From JASGDC01 sp047605865 (GTDB lineage: Bacteria; Actinomycetota; Actinomycetes; Actinomycetales; Micrococcaceae): DNA of 64,000 nucleotides. Position numbers and translations under genes: made by a program. The stretch spans positions 9,199-73,198 of the forward strand of contig JASGFC010000003.1 in assembly GCA_047605865.1 (NCBI GenBank), read 5' to 3'. Below the pieces are notes generated by a model, which was not told the origin of the DNA, did no database searches, and saw only the letters and a list, made by a program, of their open reading frames with translations. This document shows, piece by piece, positions 24,836 to 33,591 of the stretch. Every line of letters starts with the position of its first letter. Within the stretch, counting starts at the first letter, position 1.

Positions 24836-25375
24836 ATGAACTATCGTTCAATGACTGCTGCCACTGCTGGCGCATTTCTTGTTCTTTCTCTTTCCGGATG
24901 TGGAAACACGACAACTTCATCTTCCTCCTCTAGTGCTAGCACGCAAGCTTCTGCCTTAACACTTACTGATGGTTGGGTGAAAGCTGTTCCTGCTGGAGAG
25001 AATATGACTGCAGCTTTTGGTACCATTAAGAACGAATCTGATAAAGAAATCACTATTACTAGTGCTTCTTCTCCTATAGCTCCTAGCGTCCAATTACACC
25101 AAACTACTAAAGATTCTGCTGGCCAATCTCAAATGCAAGAGAATAAAGACGGAATTAAAATTCCTGCACATGGTGAACATACCCTTGAACCAGGAGGAGA
25201 CCATATCATGCTGATGAACTTAAGTAAGGGCGTGAATGCTGGAGATGAAGTTGCACTTACTTTAAAAACAAGCGATGGCCAAGAAACAACAGTAAATGTT
25301 CCTGCAAAAGAATTCTCTGGCGCAAATGAAAACTATTCAGATTCTGCCTCATCTTCTGCGCATTCTACCCATTAA
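24836..25375 (+). CDS. PCu(A)C-family copper chaperone lipoprotein
   Basis: Exported copper-binding protein of 179 residues. A lipoprotein signal peptide ends in LSGC (Cys at residue 22). After a Ser/Thr linker, the cupredoxin-like PCu(A)C domain has the metal site pattern H-x-M / H-x-M: His in VQLHQTT, Met in QSQMQEN, and HIM in GGDHIMLM, with spacing near the family's. The C-terminus is Ser/His-rich (SSAHSTH) and may bind metal too. Family members deliver Cu(I) to cytochrome oxidase. AGGAGG precedes the ATG at 24836; this start excludes residues read from the tRNA. It is followed after 6 nt by a GT4 gene. Confidence 0.87.
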   Translation: MNYRSMTAATAGAFLVLSLSGCGNTTTSSSSSSASTQASALTLTDGWVKAVPAGENMTAAFGTIKNESDKEITITSASSPIAPSVQLHQTTKDSAGQSQMQENKDGIKIPAHGEHTLEPGGDHIMLMNLSKGVNAGDEVALTLKTSDGQETTVNVPAKEFSGANENYSDSASSSAHSTH

Positions 25376-25381
25376 AAGATT

Positions 25382-26563
25382 ATGATGAAGTCTTCTACCA
25401 TTCTTATTGCTGCTGATACCTACTACCCTACTATCAATGGTGCTTCGAGGTTTATTTACGGTTTAGCACATGGTCTAGCAGAACGCGGGCACGATGTTCA
25501 TATTGTCTGTCCAGATACAACTGGAGAAGGACAAAGAGTTGAACACGAAGGTAACGTGACATTACATCGTATCTGGTCAGTCCCTTCAATGCTATACGGA
25601 GATTTCCGTGTAGTTATTCCAGGAACTGCAAGCAAACAAATTAAAAGAATTGTTGATGAAATTAAACCTAGCGTTATTCACATTCAATGTCACTTCAGCG
25701 TAGGGCGAGCTGCAGCTGCGATAGCAAAAAAAGAACATATCAGACTCATTGGTACCAACCACACTATGCCTGAAAACATCCTTGCTCATGTTCCTTTTCT
25801 CATTGGTCCTTCACGAAACTGGGTGGCAGGTGCTAGTTGGAAAGATTGTGGCAGAATTTTTAAAAAATGTGATGTTGCTACAGCGCCCACACCACGAGCT
25901 GCAAATTTTCTAGAAAAAGAAGGTAGAGTGCCAACCGTATGGCCCATCTCTTGTGGAATTGATACTTCCCACTATGATGCTAAAGAAGGCGAAATTATCC
26001 CTAAACATGAAGGTAAACAAATTCTCTTCGTTGGGCGTTTAGATCAAGAAAAAAACCTTGATATTTTGATTAAAGCTATGCAATATATACCTTCAGAAGA
26101 CCATGCTCATCTGAAGATTGTAGGGCATGGTCTTGAAGAAGAACCGCTCAAAAAGCTTGTGGAAGAACTCAACTTAGAAGATAAAGTCTTTTTCACTGGA
26201 AAGATCTCCGATGAAGAACTACGGTTAGCATATCTTGAAGCAGACGTTTTCGCTATGCCTGGTACTGCAGAGCTGCAATCATTGGCTACTTTAGAGGCAA
26301 TGTGTGCAGACAATCCAATCGTGGCAGCAGACGCAATGGCATTACCACACCTTATTAAAAAAGGTAAGAATGGTTATCTCTTTGAGCCTAACAACATCCA
26401 TGATTTAGCGAAAAAGTTACATCGTGTGCTTTCAGCTTCAGATGAAGAACGGCTAGCTATGGGTAAAGTTAGTAAATCTATGACGTATAAACATTCCTTG
26501 GATGCAACATTAGATAAATTTGAAAAACTTTATGCAGGAGCAAATTCTCCCGAAAAATCTTAG
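25382..26563 (+). CDS. GT4-family glycosyltransferase (PimB/MgtA-like)
   Basis: A 393-residue GT-B enzyme. The N-terminus IAADTYYPTINGASRFIYGLAH has the glycine-containing donor loop of GT4 enzymes that act on lipid acceptors in Actinobacteria. ILFVGRLDQEKNLDIL (about residues 216-231) and the E-x7-E region ELQSLATLEAM (about residues 297-307) follow. It is a candidate mannosyl- or glucosyltransferase in glycolipid synthesis, fitting the GT-C enzymes elsewhere in the window. It starts 6 nt after the copper chaperone. Its stop abuts the stop of the convergent DMT transporter gene, with no base between them. The substrate is not determined. Confidence 0.85.
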   Translation: MMKSSTILIAADTYYPTINGASRFIYGLAHGLAERGHDVHIVCPDTTGEGQRVEHEGNVTLHRIWSVPSMLYGDFRVVIPGTASKQIKRIVDEIKPSVIHIQCHFSVGRAAAAIAKKEHIRLIGTNHTMPENILAHVPFLIGPSRNWVAGASWKDCGRIFKKCDVATAPTPRAANFLEKEGRVPTVWPISCGIDTSHYDAKEGEIIPKHEGKQILFVGRLDQEKNLDILIKAMQYIPSEDHAHLKIVGHGLEEEPLKKLVEELNLEDKVFFTGKISDEELRLAYLEADVFAMPGTAELQSLATLEAMCADNPIVAADAMALPHLIKKGKNGYLFEPNNIHDLAKKLHRVLSASDEERLAMGKVSKSMTYKHSLDATLDKFEKLYAGANSPEKS

Positions 26564-27466
26564 TTACACATTGTGTATCTGAGCTTGCTGTGCTTTGCTG
26601 GCTGCGACTTCTCGTCCAGGGTGGAATTTTGAAAGTGTGACTACACCACTGATAGCAATACCAGCAGCAACTACCATACCCAATGAAATTGGAATATTTA
26701 CTGGCGATTTAGCCTCACCTAACAATACAATACCAATGGAAACGCCCACGATAGGATCAATAACAGTCAAGCCAGCTGAGACCATATCAGGTGGTTGTTT
26801 AGAGTAAGCATTCTGTACCACCCATGATCCAAAAAGTGAACAGATTACCAGTGCTGCTAATGCTATGAAATTAACGTTAGCCCAACCTTTGCCATTAGAA
26901 TCGAAAAATTGAGTCAAAGTAATCCTGGTAAGAACAGAAACAAAACCAAAGAGAATTCCTGCTGAAAGAACATATGAAAATGGTGGTGCCCACTTTTTTA
27001 AGAATGTCATCATGAAAGCTACAATGCAGAACACTACCAGCATAATGCGCATGGTAAATTCTTCTTGTTCACGAGTGATAGTTTGCTCATTTGTGATATG
27101 CATAGCACCAATGACAAAGGCAACACTACCAAAGACACAAGCTAGGATGCCCATCATAGCTTTTTGATTCAACCTACCACCAATTGCTTTCGTATTAATA
27201 AGCGTAGTAATAACAACAGCCAAGGATCCCAAAGGTTGGACAATCATAAGAGGAGCATATCTTAACGCAGTTAAATTCAATAACATACCTAGACCCATGA
27301 ATACCAAACCTGCTACCCACCGAGGTTGTTTGAACATGCTGAAGATACCAGCAATAGATACACCTGCATCACCATGAGTTTCATTGATTGTGCTACCTTG
27401 TAAAAAAGATCCTACTGCAAGAGAAACAGCACCCAAGAGGGCGCAAATAATAGCTACGGCGACCAA
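26564..27466 (-). CDS. DMT-superfamily transporter (EamA/NIPA-like)
   Basis: A 300-residue membrane protein with about ten hydrophobic segments in two related halves, the DMT layout. ALRYAPLMIVQPLGSLAVVIT (about residues 67-87) and VSAGLTVIDPIVGVSIGI (about residues 230-247) correspond to the repeated TM3-TM4 region. It resembles actinobacterial DMT permeases annotated as multidrug transporters; metal or metabolite export is equally possible. It begins directly after the CDP-alcohol transferase stop, so the DUF1469 gene, the transferase and this transporter form one operon. Convergent with the GT4 gene. Confidence 0.8.
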   Translation of the reverse strand: MVAVAIICALLGAVSLAVGSFLQGSTINETHGDAGVSIAGIFSMFKQPRWVAGLVFMGLGMLLNLTALRYAPLMIVQPLGSLAVVITTLINTKAIGGRLNQKAMMGILACVFGSVAFVIGAMHITNEQTITREQEEFTMRIMLVVFCIVAFMMTFLKKWAPPFSYVLSAGILFGFVSVLTRITLTQFFDSNGKGWANVNFIALAALVICSLFGSWVVQNAYSKQPPDMVSAGLTVIDPIVGVSIGIVLLGEAKSPVNIPISLGMVVAAGIAISGVVTLSKFHPGREVAASKAQQAQIHNV

Positions 27467-28102
27467 CTAGAATTTCCCTTCATGATGATGAATAGCAGAA
27501 GCAAGAACTTGTTTATGCTTGTATTGATCAATACTTTGTTGCATATATTGGATGCCTGCAATCCAATGACCAATGCACCCTGCAATAATAAGTGTTTTAG
27601 CAAAAGGAACTAGCCAGGAGTGGTCAAATTCAGGAGTTGCACTTAAAAGGAGGAAAGGCACTGCAAAGAACAACAAAGCTGTACGAATTTTACCAGTATA
27701 AGTAACCTCAAAATCTGGACGTCTCTTTAAAAATAAGAGACCAAAGAGTGCAATGGTTACGTCAGGAACAATCAAAACTGGGAATAACCACCATGGAGCA
27801 ATTCCTTCTTTAACCATTGTTAAAGTGATTAAAGCTAAACCAAGTCTATCAACGAGTGGATCGAGGATTTTCCCCCAGGTACTTACTTGATTAAAACGCC
27901 TGGCAATAAAACCATCAATCCAATCAGTTGAGCCCAGAATAACTAAAATCCAAAAAGCCTTCATGTATGCATGCTGATGTAAAACAACCCATGCGAAATA
28001 TGGAACAAGTAAAAACCTGCACATGGTAACTAGGTTAGCCCAAGTAAACAAAGTAGGGACAATAATCCCAGCCTTATTTTTACCAGTCCCGACTAATTGC
28101 AT
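27467..28102 (-). CDS. CDP-alcohol phosphatidyltransferase (PgsA-like)
   Basis: Membrane enzyme of 211 residues that condenses CDP-diacylglycerol with an alcohol. The complete signature DG-x2-AR-x8-G-x3-D-x3-D begins at D63-G64, and several hydrophobic helices surround it. The family includes phosphatidylglycerophosphate, phosphatidylinositol-phosphate and cardiolipin synthases; sequence alone does not decide which. Size and the N-terminal PTLFTWANLVTMCRF motif fit PgsA. It uses the product of CdsA, encoded at 55708. It lies 6 nt after the DUF1469 fusion gene. Confidence 0.87.
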   Translation of the reverse strand: MQLVGTGKNKAGIIVPTLFTWANLVTMCRFLLVPYFAWVVLHQHAYMKAFWILVILGSTDWIDGFIARRFNQVSTWGKILDPLVDRLGLALITLTMVKEGIAPWWLFPVLIVPDVTIALFGLLFLKRRPDFEVTYTGKIRTALLFFAVPFLLLSATPEFDHSWLVPFAKTLIIAGCIGHWIAGIQYMQQSIDQYKHKQVLASAIHHHEGKF

Positions 28103-28108
28103 TCAGAA

Positions 28109-29731
28109 TTACTCAGTAATCTCTTCAGCAGCTTTTTCATCTGCCTCTTGTGCTTTAGCTAGCTCTTTACGTTCCTTGCGTGAAAGTTTTTTGTTGACTG
28201 CTTTTTCTGCTTTTTTCTCTGCTTTGTCAATGGTTTTTTTATCTGAGCGTGAAAGAGACTTGCTAGTAAGCTTATCAATCTCATCTTCAGAATCTGTATC
28301 AACCTTCTCAGCAGCTTCGGCTTGAGCAGCTTCACGTTTTGCTAAAGCTTTCTTTTCTTTCTTTGAAAGAGAATCATTGACAACTTGTTCAGCTTTATCT
28401 TGTACTGTTAGCTTGTCTTCGGTATCTTCTTCATCAGTTTGAGTAGCTTTGCGACGGAACCATGAAGATTTTGTTTCAGTTTCTTCTTGGTCTGCATCAG
28501 CTTGTGCTTGCTTTTCAGCTTCCTGAGCATCGGCTTTTTCTTCAGCTTCTTGCTCTGCAGCCTTTTTTTGTTGCTTCTTTGCTTCTGCTTTTTCTTCTTT
28601 TGCTTGCTGAGCTTGACGAGCTTTAGCTTCGCTAGCTTCTTGTTTTGCTTGCTGAGCTTGTAATTTTTTGGCTGCTTTTTCTTCAGCTACTGCTTTGGCT
28701 TGTGCCTCTTTTTCAGCCTGCTCTTGGGTAGCTTGTGCTTGCTTCTCTTCTTTTTCTTTAGCGATAAGTTCTTCTTTTTCAGCTTCTTGCTCTTCATGTT
28801 CGTTAGCATCTTGAAGCTTGTGTTCAGATTCTTCTAGAGATTCTTGAGTTTTATCAACTTTTTTATTCTGAGTTTCCTCAAGAGGGTTAACCTCTGCTTG
28901 AGCATCATCATCACTAGTTTCTAGCGCTGCAAAATCTTCGCTTTCTAGAGGATTCTGCTCTTTCTTACCACTTGTACGGTTAAATAAAGATTGAATACCA
29001 ACAAGTCCAGCACCAAGGGCAGCACCAGCTCCCACCTTAGTCTGGTGACCATCTAGCATATCAGCTGCGTTATCTTTAACTTGAAGAGCTTTCTTCTTAG
29101 TAGTATCTGCAGCACTTGAGAAAATTTCTTTACCACGAGAACGAACATCTAGCTTGTATCCGAGTCCATCAACTGTTTCACCAAGGTAATTACGTTGTGC
29201 TTCAATACGCTGTTGTAGTTGCGATGGAGTTAGATTCTCTGAAGCAGACTTCTTCTTTTCTTCATCTTTCTTAACAAGGTCTTTACTAGGTACTTTAGCT
29301 TTAACTCCAGCTGATGAACCTTTTTTAAGAATCTTGACATCTTGATTAAGGTTTGCAGAGATTTCACTTGGCATATTAGTGTTGAAAGCTTTAGTTAAGC
29401 TATTCTTACCTATCAGAGCTGCGATACCAGCAACAACAAACAGAATCAATGCGGCTACCAACGCTGCTAGCCATGAAGGCATAAAATGCGCTAAACCATA
29501 AATCAATGCCACGATAAGAGCGAATGCCCCGAAGAGAGCCAGTACACCAGCTACTGCAAATAATGCTCCGCCGACACCACCTTTTTTACCTGTTTCTTTT
29601 AATTCAGAAACAGCTAAATTAACTTCGTCTTTAACGAGTTGGGGACCTACTGCTAAAAAGTTCTTAACTAAAGAAGATAGCGATTGGTTACTCAGTGATT
29701 CTTGATTAAGGTTGGTATTTCCCTTACTCAT
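28109..29731 (-). CDS. DUF1469 (phage-holin-like) / DUF3618 fusion with long charged tail
   Basis: A 540-residue protein. Residues 20 to about 125 are a DUF1469/holin-superfamily-III-like module with two membrane segments (FAVAGVLALFGAFALIVALI and WLAALVAALILFVVAGIAAL). Around residues 165-225, LTPSQLQQRIEAQRNYLGE and YKLDVRSRGKEIF match DUF3618. The last 280 residues are almost only Glu, Ala, Lys and Gln, likely a long coiled coil or charged extension in the cytoplasm. In other Actinobacteria the two DUFs are usually separate adjacent genes. Function unknown; a scaffold at the membrane is possible. It is the first gene of the operon with the phospholipid enzyme. Confidence 0.75.
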   Translation of the reverse strand: MSKGNTNLNQESLSNQSLSSLVKNFLAVGPQLVKDEVNLAVSELKETGKKGGVGGALFAVAGVLALFGAFALIVALIYGLAHFMPSWLAALVAALILFVVAGIAALIGKNSLTKAFNTNMPSEISANLNQDVKILKKGSSAGVKAKVPSKDLVKKDEEKKKSASENLTPSQLQQRIEAQRNYLGETVDGLGYKLDVRSRGKEIFSSAADTTKKKALQVKDNAADMLDGHQTKVGAGAALGAGLVGIQSLFNRTSGKKEQNPLESEDFAALETSDDDAQAEVNPLEETQNKKVDKTQESLEESEHKLQDANEHEEQEAEKEELIAKEKEEKQAQATQEQAEKEAQAKAVAEEKAAKKLQAQQAKQEASEAKARQAQQAKEEKAEAKKQQKKAAEQEAEEKADAQEAEKQAQADADQEETETKSSWFRRKATQTDEEDTEDKLTVQDKAEQVVNDSLSKKEKKALAKREAAQAEAAEKVDTDSEDEIDKLTSKSLSRSDKKTIDKAEKKAEKAVNKKLSRKERKELAKAQEADEKAAEEITE

Positions 29732-29810
29732 AATTAGTCCTCATTATGTAAAAATTGTACTCTTTCTTAACAGATTACCACTAAATACTTAAATAAAACT
29801 GGTAATTCGC

Positions 29811-29824
29811 TAAAGTTGGGAGTA
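29811..29824 (+). promoter_or_regulatory. -10 box for a probably leaderless dapD mRNA
   Basis: TAAAGT (29811-29816) ends seven bases before the ATG at 29824. GGGAG is present but only one base from the start codon, too close for normal use. Confidence 0.4.
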
Positions 29825-30768
29825 TGGAAAACTCTTTACAAACAACAACTGTCTACGGTGCTGGAATTGCACGTATTGTCTCAGATGGAACCGTTCTGGA
29901 TGTATGGTATCCCAGCCCTTCGTTTAATACTCAAGATATTACTACTAAGGACTTAGAACATATTGCAAACAACTACCAAGACCCTGCTCATCGAATCACT
30001 AAAAAGGTAATCACATGTAGTGCAAAACTTGATGAACCACCACAAAACACAGAAGATGCATATCTAAGACTACATGCTCTTTCACATCGCCTCGTTACCC
30101 CAAACACCATCAACCTGGATGGAATTTTTGGCTTACTACCCAACAATGTATGGACGAACTTTGGCCCATACCCAGTAGAAAATTTTGAAACTACGCGTGC
30201 ATCCTTGAACTCCAATGGAAACATCACTGTTTACAGCATTGATAAATTTCCTCGTATGGTAGATTACGTTATTCCTGAAGGGGTTAGAATCGCTGATGCA
30301 GACCGTGTTCGTCTTGGGGCTTACCTTGCATCAGGAACCACAGTTATGCACGAAGGGTTTATAAACTTCAATGCTGGAACATTAGGAACTTGCATGGTAG
30401 AAGGTCGTATCTCTGCAGGAGTTACCGTTGACGATGGCTCTGATATTGGAGGTGGCGCTTCTGTTATGGGGACACTATCAGGTGGTGGAAAAGAGAAGAT
30501 TTCCATAGGAAAAAACTCTCTACTTGGCGCAAACTCTGGTGTAGGAATTAGCCTTGGTAACGATTGCATTGTAGAAGCAGGACTTTACATCACTTCTGGT
30601 ACTAAAGTCACATACCTGAAAAATGGTGAATCTAAAATTGTAAAAGCAGCAGATCTTTCTGGAGAGTCTAATATACTCTTCATGAGAAACTCTCAAACAG
30701 GCACTGTAGAAGCAAGATATCGTGCAAGTAATAACGTTAGCTTAAACGAAGATCTACACAGCAATTAG
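29824..30768 (+). CDS. dapD: 2,3,4,5-tetrahydropyridine-2,6-dicarboxylate N-succinyltransferase
   Basis: Acyltransferase of 314 residues in the lysine/DAP pathway, of the actinobacterial type (M. tuberculosis DapD). The C-terminal left-handed beta-helix shows hexapeptide repeats: VRIADADRVRLGAYLASGTT, then EGFINFNAGTLGTCMVEGRI, then VDDGSDIGGGASVMGTLSGG. It succinylates tetrahydrodipicolinate; DapE (19911) later removes the succinyl group. The start lies on a -10-like box, and the gene is divergent from the DUF1469 operon. A bidirectional terminator lies after the stop. Confidence 0.93.
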   Translation: MENSLQTTTVYGAGIARIVSDGTVLDVWYPSPSFNTQDITTKDLEHIANNYQDPAHRITKKVITCSAKLDEPPQNTEDAYLRLHALSHRLVTPNTINLDGIFGLLPNNVWTNFGPYPVENFETTRASLNSNGNITVYSIDKFPRMVDYVIPEGVRIADADRVRLGAYLASGTTVMHEGFINFNAGTLGTCMVEGRISAGVTVDDGSDIGGGASVMGTLSGGGKEKISIGKNSLLGANSGVGISLGNDCIVEAGLYITSGTKVTYLKNGESKIVKAADLSGESNILFMRNSQTGTVEARYRASNNVSLNEDLHSN

Positions 30769-30781
30769 CTTAATGAACACC

Positions 30782-30813
30782 AAAATGCTCTAGTACTAAC
30801 TAGAGCATTTTTT
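30782..30813. terminator. Bidirectional terminator between dapD and TAP-like hydrolase
   Basis: AAAATGCTCTAG (30782-30793) and CTAGAGCATTTT (30800-30811) form a perfect 12-base stem with T-runs on both strands. The stop codon of the minus-strand hydrolase (30796-30798) lies in the loop. Confidence 0.88.
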
Positions 30814-32055
30814 CGATGCATCAAAAGTAGAGTTAACGAAGAAATTCTCCACAGTTTCAGCTGCACACGGCCTACCAAAACCAGTAATCATGTGTCTATT
30901 ACCGGGAACTTCATACAACTGACCATGAGTCCTACTTGCAACAGCTTTTGCTTGATCAAGTGTGGCGCGTTGATCTTGAGTGGATGCAATGATTAACGGC
31001 TTAGCACTTCCTGCAGCTGGCTGTGCATTACCCACTACATAAGCTGGGCTCTGCAGCGCTGAACAGACAGCATAAGCTTTAAAAGGATCCATTGCTAAAC
31101 CAGGTTGAGTTGGGTTCTGCGCATTCAAATCTTTAGCTTCTTGAGATAGCTCACTTGACCACTTAAAGTCCTTACACACATAGGCTTGACTCACTGGTAA
31201 TCCTTGATCGCTTTCTTTCAATCCCGTTGCAGCTTCTGTTTGTGCATCAGTTAATTTTGGTTCAACTGCACCATCATTAAATTTAGAAGGAAAACCAAGC
31301 GCAGGATCATTCTTAGCAGCGTATTGTGCTCCTGAAATATTGGAGTCAAAAGGCGAATCTAAAACAACTTTATCGGTATGAGCCCCATAAAGATTAAGAT
31401 AAGATTGTGCCATAAGCGTTCCATAGGAATAAGCCAAGATACTGATTTTATCCGTAGCTAAATTCTGACGAATGTATTCTAAGTCTTGAGCCTCCATCTT
31501 GGAACCACCCTGTGCATAAATCTGATCCGTTTTTGCAGCACACTTCTCTATGTAATTAGTAATATCGCTGGTCATGCCTTGATAGTTTTGAACTTCGCCA
31601 ACATTAGCAAATTGGTCAAGCTGATCAATACTAGAAGGTTGATCATCACACTTCATCTCACCACTTCGGCCTACCCCTCGACGGTCATAACTGACGATAT
31701 CGTAATGATCGAGAATTTCTGCTGGCAAGAATGAAGTCATTCCTGCTGTCATTGAAAGCCCTGACGTGTTTGGACCACCTGGAACAACTACAAGAGTACC
31801 CTTCTTTTCATTGGCTTTACGAGCAGGAACTTTAGCAACAGCTATCTTGATATTCTCTTTAGAATCTTTATAAAGTGGTACTGAAACATACTCACACTCT
31901 CGTTGCTGTTGATCTGCAATAGGGCACTTAGTCCATTTTCCAACTTCTCCAGTAAAGTATTGATCATTCTTCACCGGAAGTGCTCTATTGTAACAACCAC
32001 TTGTTGCTAAGATACTTGCAATAGCCACGAAACTGGCAATAAGTTTCTTCTTCAC
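30796..32055 (-). CDS. TAP-like alpha/beta hydrolase, probable lipoprotein peptidase
   Basis: Exported serine hydrolase of 419 residues resembling tripeptidyl aminopeptidases (S33, TAP-like C-terminal domain). The N-terminal signal ends in TSGC (Cys at residue 21); the residue at -3 is Thr, so the lipobox is imperfect. VVVPGGPNTSGLS gives the oxyanion region, SYDRRGVGRSG follows, and LAYSYGTLMAQSY holds the nucleophile Ser. The C-terminus has STQDQRATLDQA with the likely Asp and RHMITGFG with the likely His. It probably trims peptides outside the membrane. The start overlaps the M16 gene stop by 4 nt. Confidence 0.85.
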   Translation of the reverse strand: MKKKLIASFVAIASILATSGCYNRALPVKNDQYFTGEVGKWTKCPIADQQQRECEYVSVPLYKDSKENIKIAVAKVPARKANEKKGTLVVVPGGPNTSGLSMTAGMTSFLPAEILDHYDIVSYDRRGVGRSGEMKCDDQPSSIDQLDQFANVGEVQNYQGMTSDITNYIEKCAAKTDQIYAQGGSKMEAQDLEYIRQNLATDKISILAYSYGTLMAQSYLNLYGAHTDKVVLDSPFDSNISGAQYAAKNDPALGFPSKFNDGAVEPKLTDAQTEAATGLKESDQGLPVSQAYVCKDFKWSSELSQEAKDLNAQNPTQPGLAMDPFKAYAVCSALQSPAYVVGNAQPAAGSAKPLIIASTQDQRATLDQAKAVASRTHGQLYEVPGNRHMITGFGRPCAAETVENFFVNSTFDASKKCSS

Positions 32056-33392
32056 ACAAGCCCCTCGAATTTTGTAGAATCTTGATAAGGTCCAACTACA
32101 CTCAGTACCTGGTTACCTTCACATAACACCTGAGCTAATTCTTGCACTTGTTCTTTAGTAACAGCTTGTGACTTCTTGAGTGAATCCTCAACATCGTAAT
32201 ACTTTCCTAAAGCAAGCTCAGCAGAACCTAGCCGTGACATGCGCGAACCAGTATCTTCTAATGCAAGTACCATCCCACCTGATATTTGACCTTTTGCTTT
32301 CTTTAGTTCAGTGTCTGTCACTCCATGTAAAGCAAGTTTTTCTAACTCAGCTCGCATGAGCTTTGTTACTTCAGTAGCCTTTTCTGGCGCACAACCAGCA
32401 TACATACCAAAATAACCAGCATCTGAGTATCCTGCTGCGAAAGAATGCACAGAATAAGCTAAACCACGTTTTTCACGGATTTCTTGAAACAATCTTGAAG
32501 ACATTCCTGAACCAAGGATCGAGTTCATCACATGTTGTACATGCCTACGATCATCTGTAGCAATCATGCTCTGAGTCCCTAAAATGATGTTAGTCTGCTC
32601 TAAAGGTTTATTCACGACCTCAACATGTTTTTTCTGAGTCAATTGAGCTGCAACTTTATGGCGCAATTCAACTGGCTTGGTGTTCTCATCTAAGTCCCAC
32701 TGTTGAGAAACGACAGCCAAGACTTGCTCACAGATAGCATCGTGATCTACTCCACCTGCTGCAGTAACAACTAACTGTTCTGGTCTATAAAACTTATGAT
32801 AATGCTTCATCACAGAGTCTCTAGGAACTTCAAGAATAGCTTGGGTAGTGCCACCAATGGGCCTGGCTAATTGCGAACCTTCAAGAACGGATTCGGCAAA
32901 CTTTTCATGTACCAAATCACTGGGATCATCATGATCCATAGCAATTTCTTCAAGGATGACACTACGTTCATTTTCTAATTCTCTGGCATCAAGACTAGCA
33001 TTGGTTACCATGTCTCCAATGACATCAACAGCCATGGGCAAATCATTATCCAGAATTCGTGCGTAATAACAGGTGGTTTCTTTGGAGGTTGCCGCATTAG
33101 ATTCACCACCAACTTCATCAAACGCTTCTGCAATATCAATACTGGAACGCTTACCAGTGCCCTTGAACAAGAGGTGCTCTAAAAAATGTGTAGAGCCATG
33201 TTGACCTTCATGCTCATCTCTAGAGCCAACACCAATCCACATACCTACAGTTGCAGAACGTTGACCTGGCATTTTTTCAGTTAATACACGAATTCCTCCA
33301 GGCAAGATAGATCGTTGAACTTTTGAACCGTCTTTTTCTGAAAGAATTTCAGTGAAGCCTGGAGCATTGAGCTTAAGATTCTTTTCTGCCAT
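32052..33392 (-). CDS. M16-family zinc metallopeptidase
   Basis: Pitrilysin-like protease of 446 residues with the inverted zinc motif HxxEH (H69-F-L-E72-H73) in HGSTHFLEHLLFKG and a downstream Glu in ELENERSVILEEI. The single-unit size fits the bacterial processing-peptidase type (M. tuberculosis PepR, also downstream of the PNPase gene). It is cytosolic, without a signal. It lies downstream of pnp, but the 199-nt gap with a terminator and a palindrome means it has its own promoter. The TAP-like hydrolase gene overlaps its 3' end. Confidence 0.92.
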   Translation of the reverse strand: MAEKNLKLNAPGFTEILSEKDGSKVQRSILPGGIRVLTEKMPGQRSATVGMWIGVGSRDEHEGQHGSTHFLEHLLFKGTGKRSSIDIAEAFDEVGGESNAATSKETTCYYARILDNDLPMAVDVIGDMVTNASLDARELENERSVILEEIAMDHDDPSDLVHEKFAESVLEGSQLARPIGGTTQAILEVPRDSVMKHYHKFYRPEQLVVTAAGGVDHDAICEQVLAVVSQQWDLDENTKPVELRHKVAAQLTQKKHVEVVNKPLEQTNIILGTQSMIATDDRRHVQHVMNSILGSGMSSRLFQEIREKRGLAYSVHSFAAGYSDAGYFGMYAGCAPEKATEVTKLMRAELEKLALHGVTDTELKKAKGQISGGMVLALEDTGSRMSRLGSAELALGKYYDVEDSLKKSQAVTKEQVQELAQVLCEGNQVLSVVGPYQDSTKFEGLV

Positions 33393-33400
33393 AGTTTTTC

Positions 33401-33406
33401 ATTGTA
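33401..33406 (-). promoter_or_regulatory. -10 box of the M16 peptidase gene
   Basis: On the minus strand TACAAT ends eight bases before the ATG at 33392, with no Shine-Dalgarno between, suggesting a leaderless mRNA. Palindrome copy C lies about 30 bases further upstream. Confidence 0.45.
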
Positions 33407-33436
33407 CCTCTCTTAGATTCAAGCTAAAAACCACTT

Positions 33437-33492
33437 CGTGAGTTTTGGTTATCTTCGTGAGGAAAAGCTCATGAAGATAACCAAAAGTCACG
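33437..33492 (-). repeat. 56-bp foldback repeat, copy C
   Basis: Arms 33437-33461 and 33468-33492 pair at 23 of 25 positions. The loop is GAAAAG on the plus strand, the reverse complement of the loop in copies A and B, so this copy is inverted. The flanks CACTT and TAGTG extend the symmetry with one mismatch. It lies between the pnp terminator and the M16 promoter. Confidence 0.92.
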
Positions 33493-33543
33493 TAGTGTTC
33501 CTGTAATTTAGCACGATGGTAAAGTTGCTACTTAGTTGATATG

Positions 33544-33579
33544 AAAAAGTTCCCTTAACAAAAGATAAGGGAACTTTTT
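33544..33579 (-). terminator. Rho-independent terminator of pnp
   Basis: AAAAAGTTCCCTTA (33544-33557) and TAAGGGAACTTTTT (33566-33579) form a perfect 14-base stem, 12 nt after the pnp stop on the minus strand, ending in a T-run. Confidence 0.9.
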
Positions 33580-33591
33580 GTGCGAAGCTGT

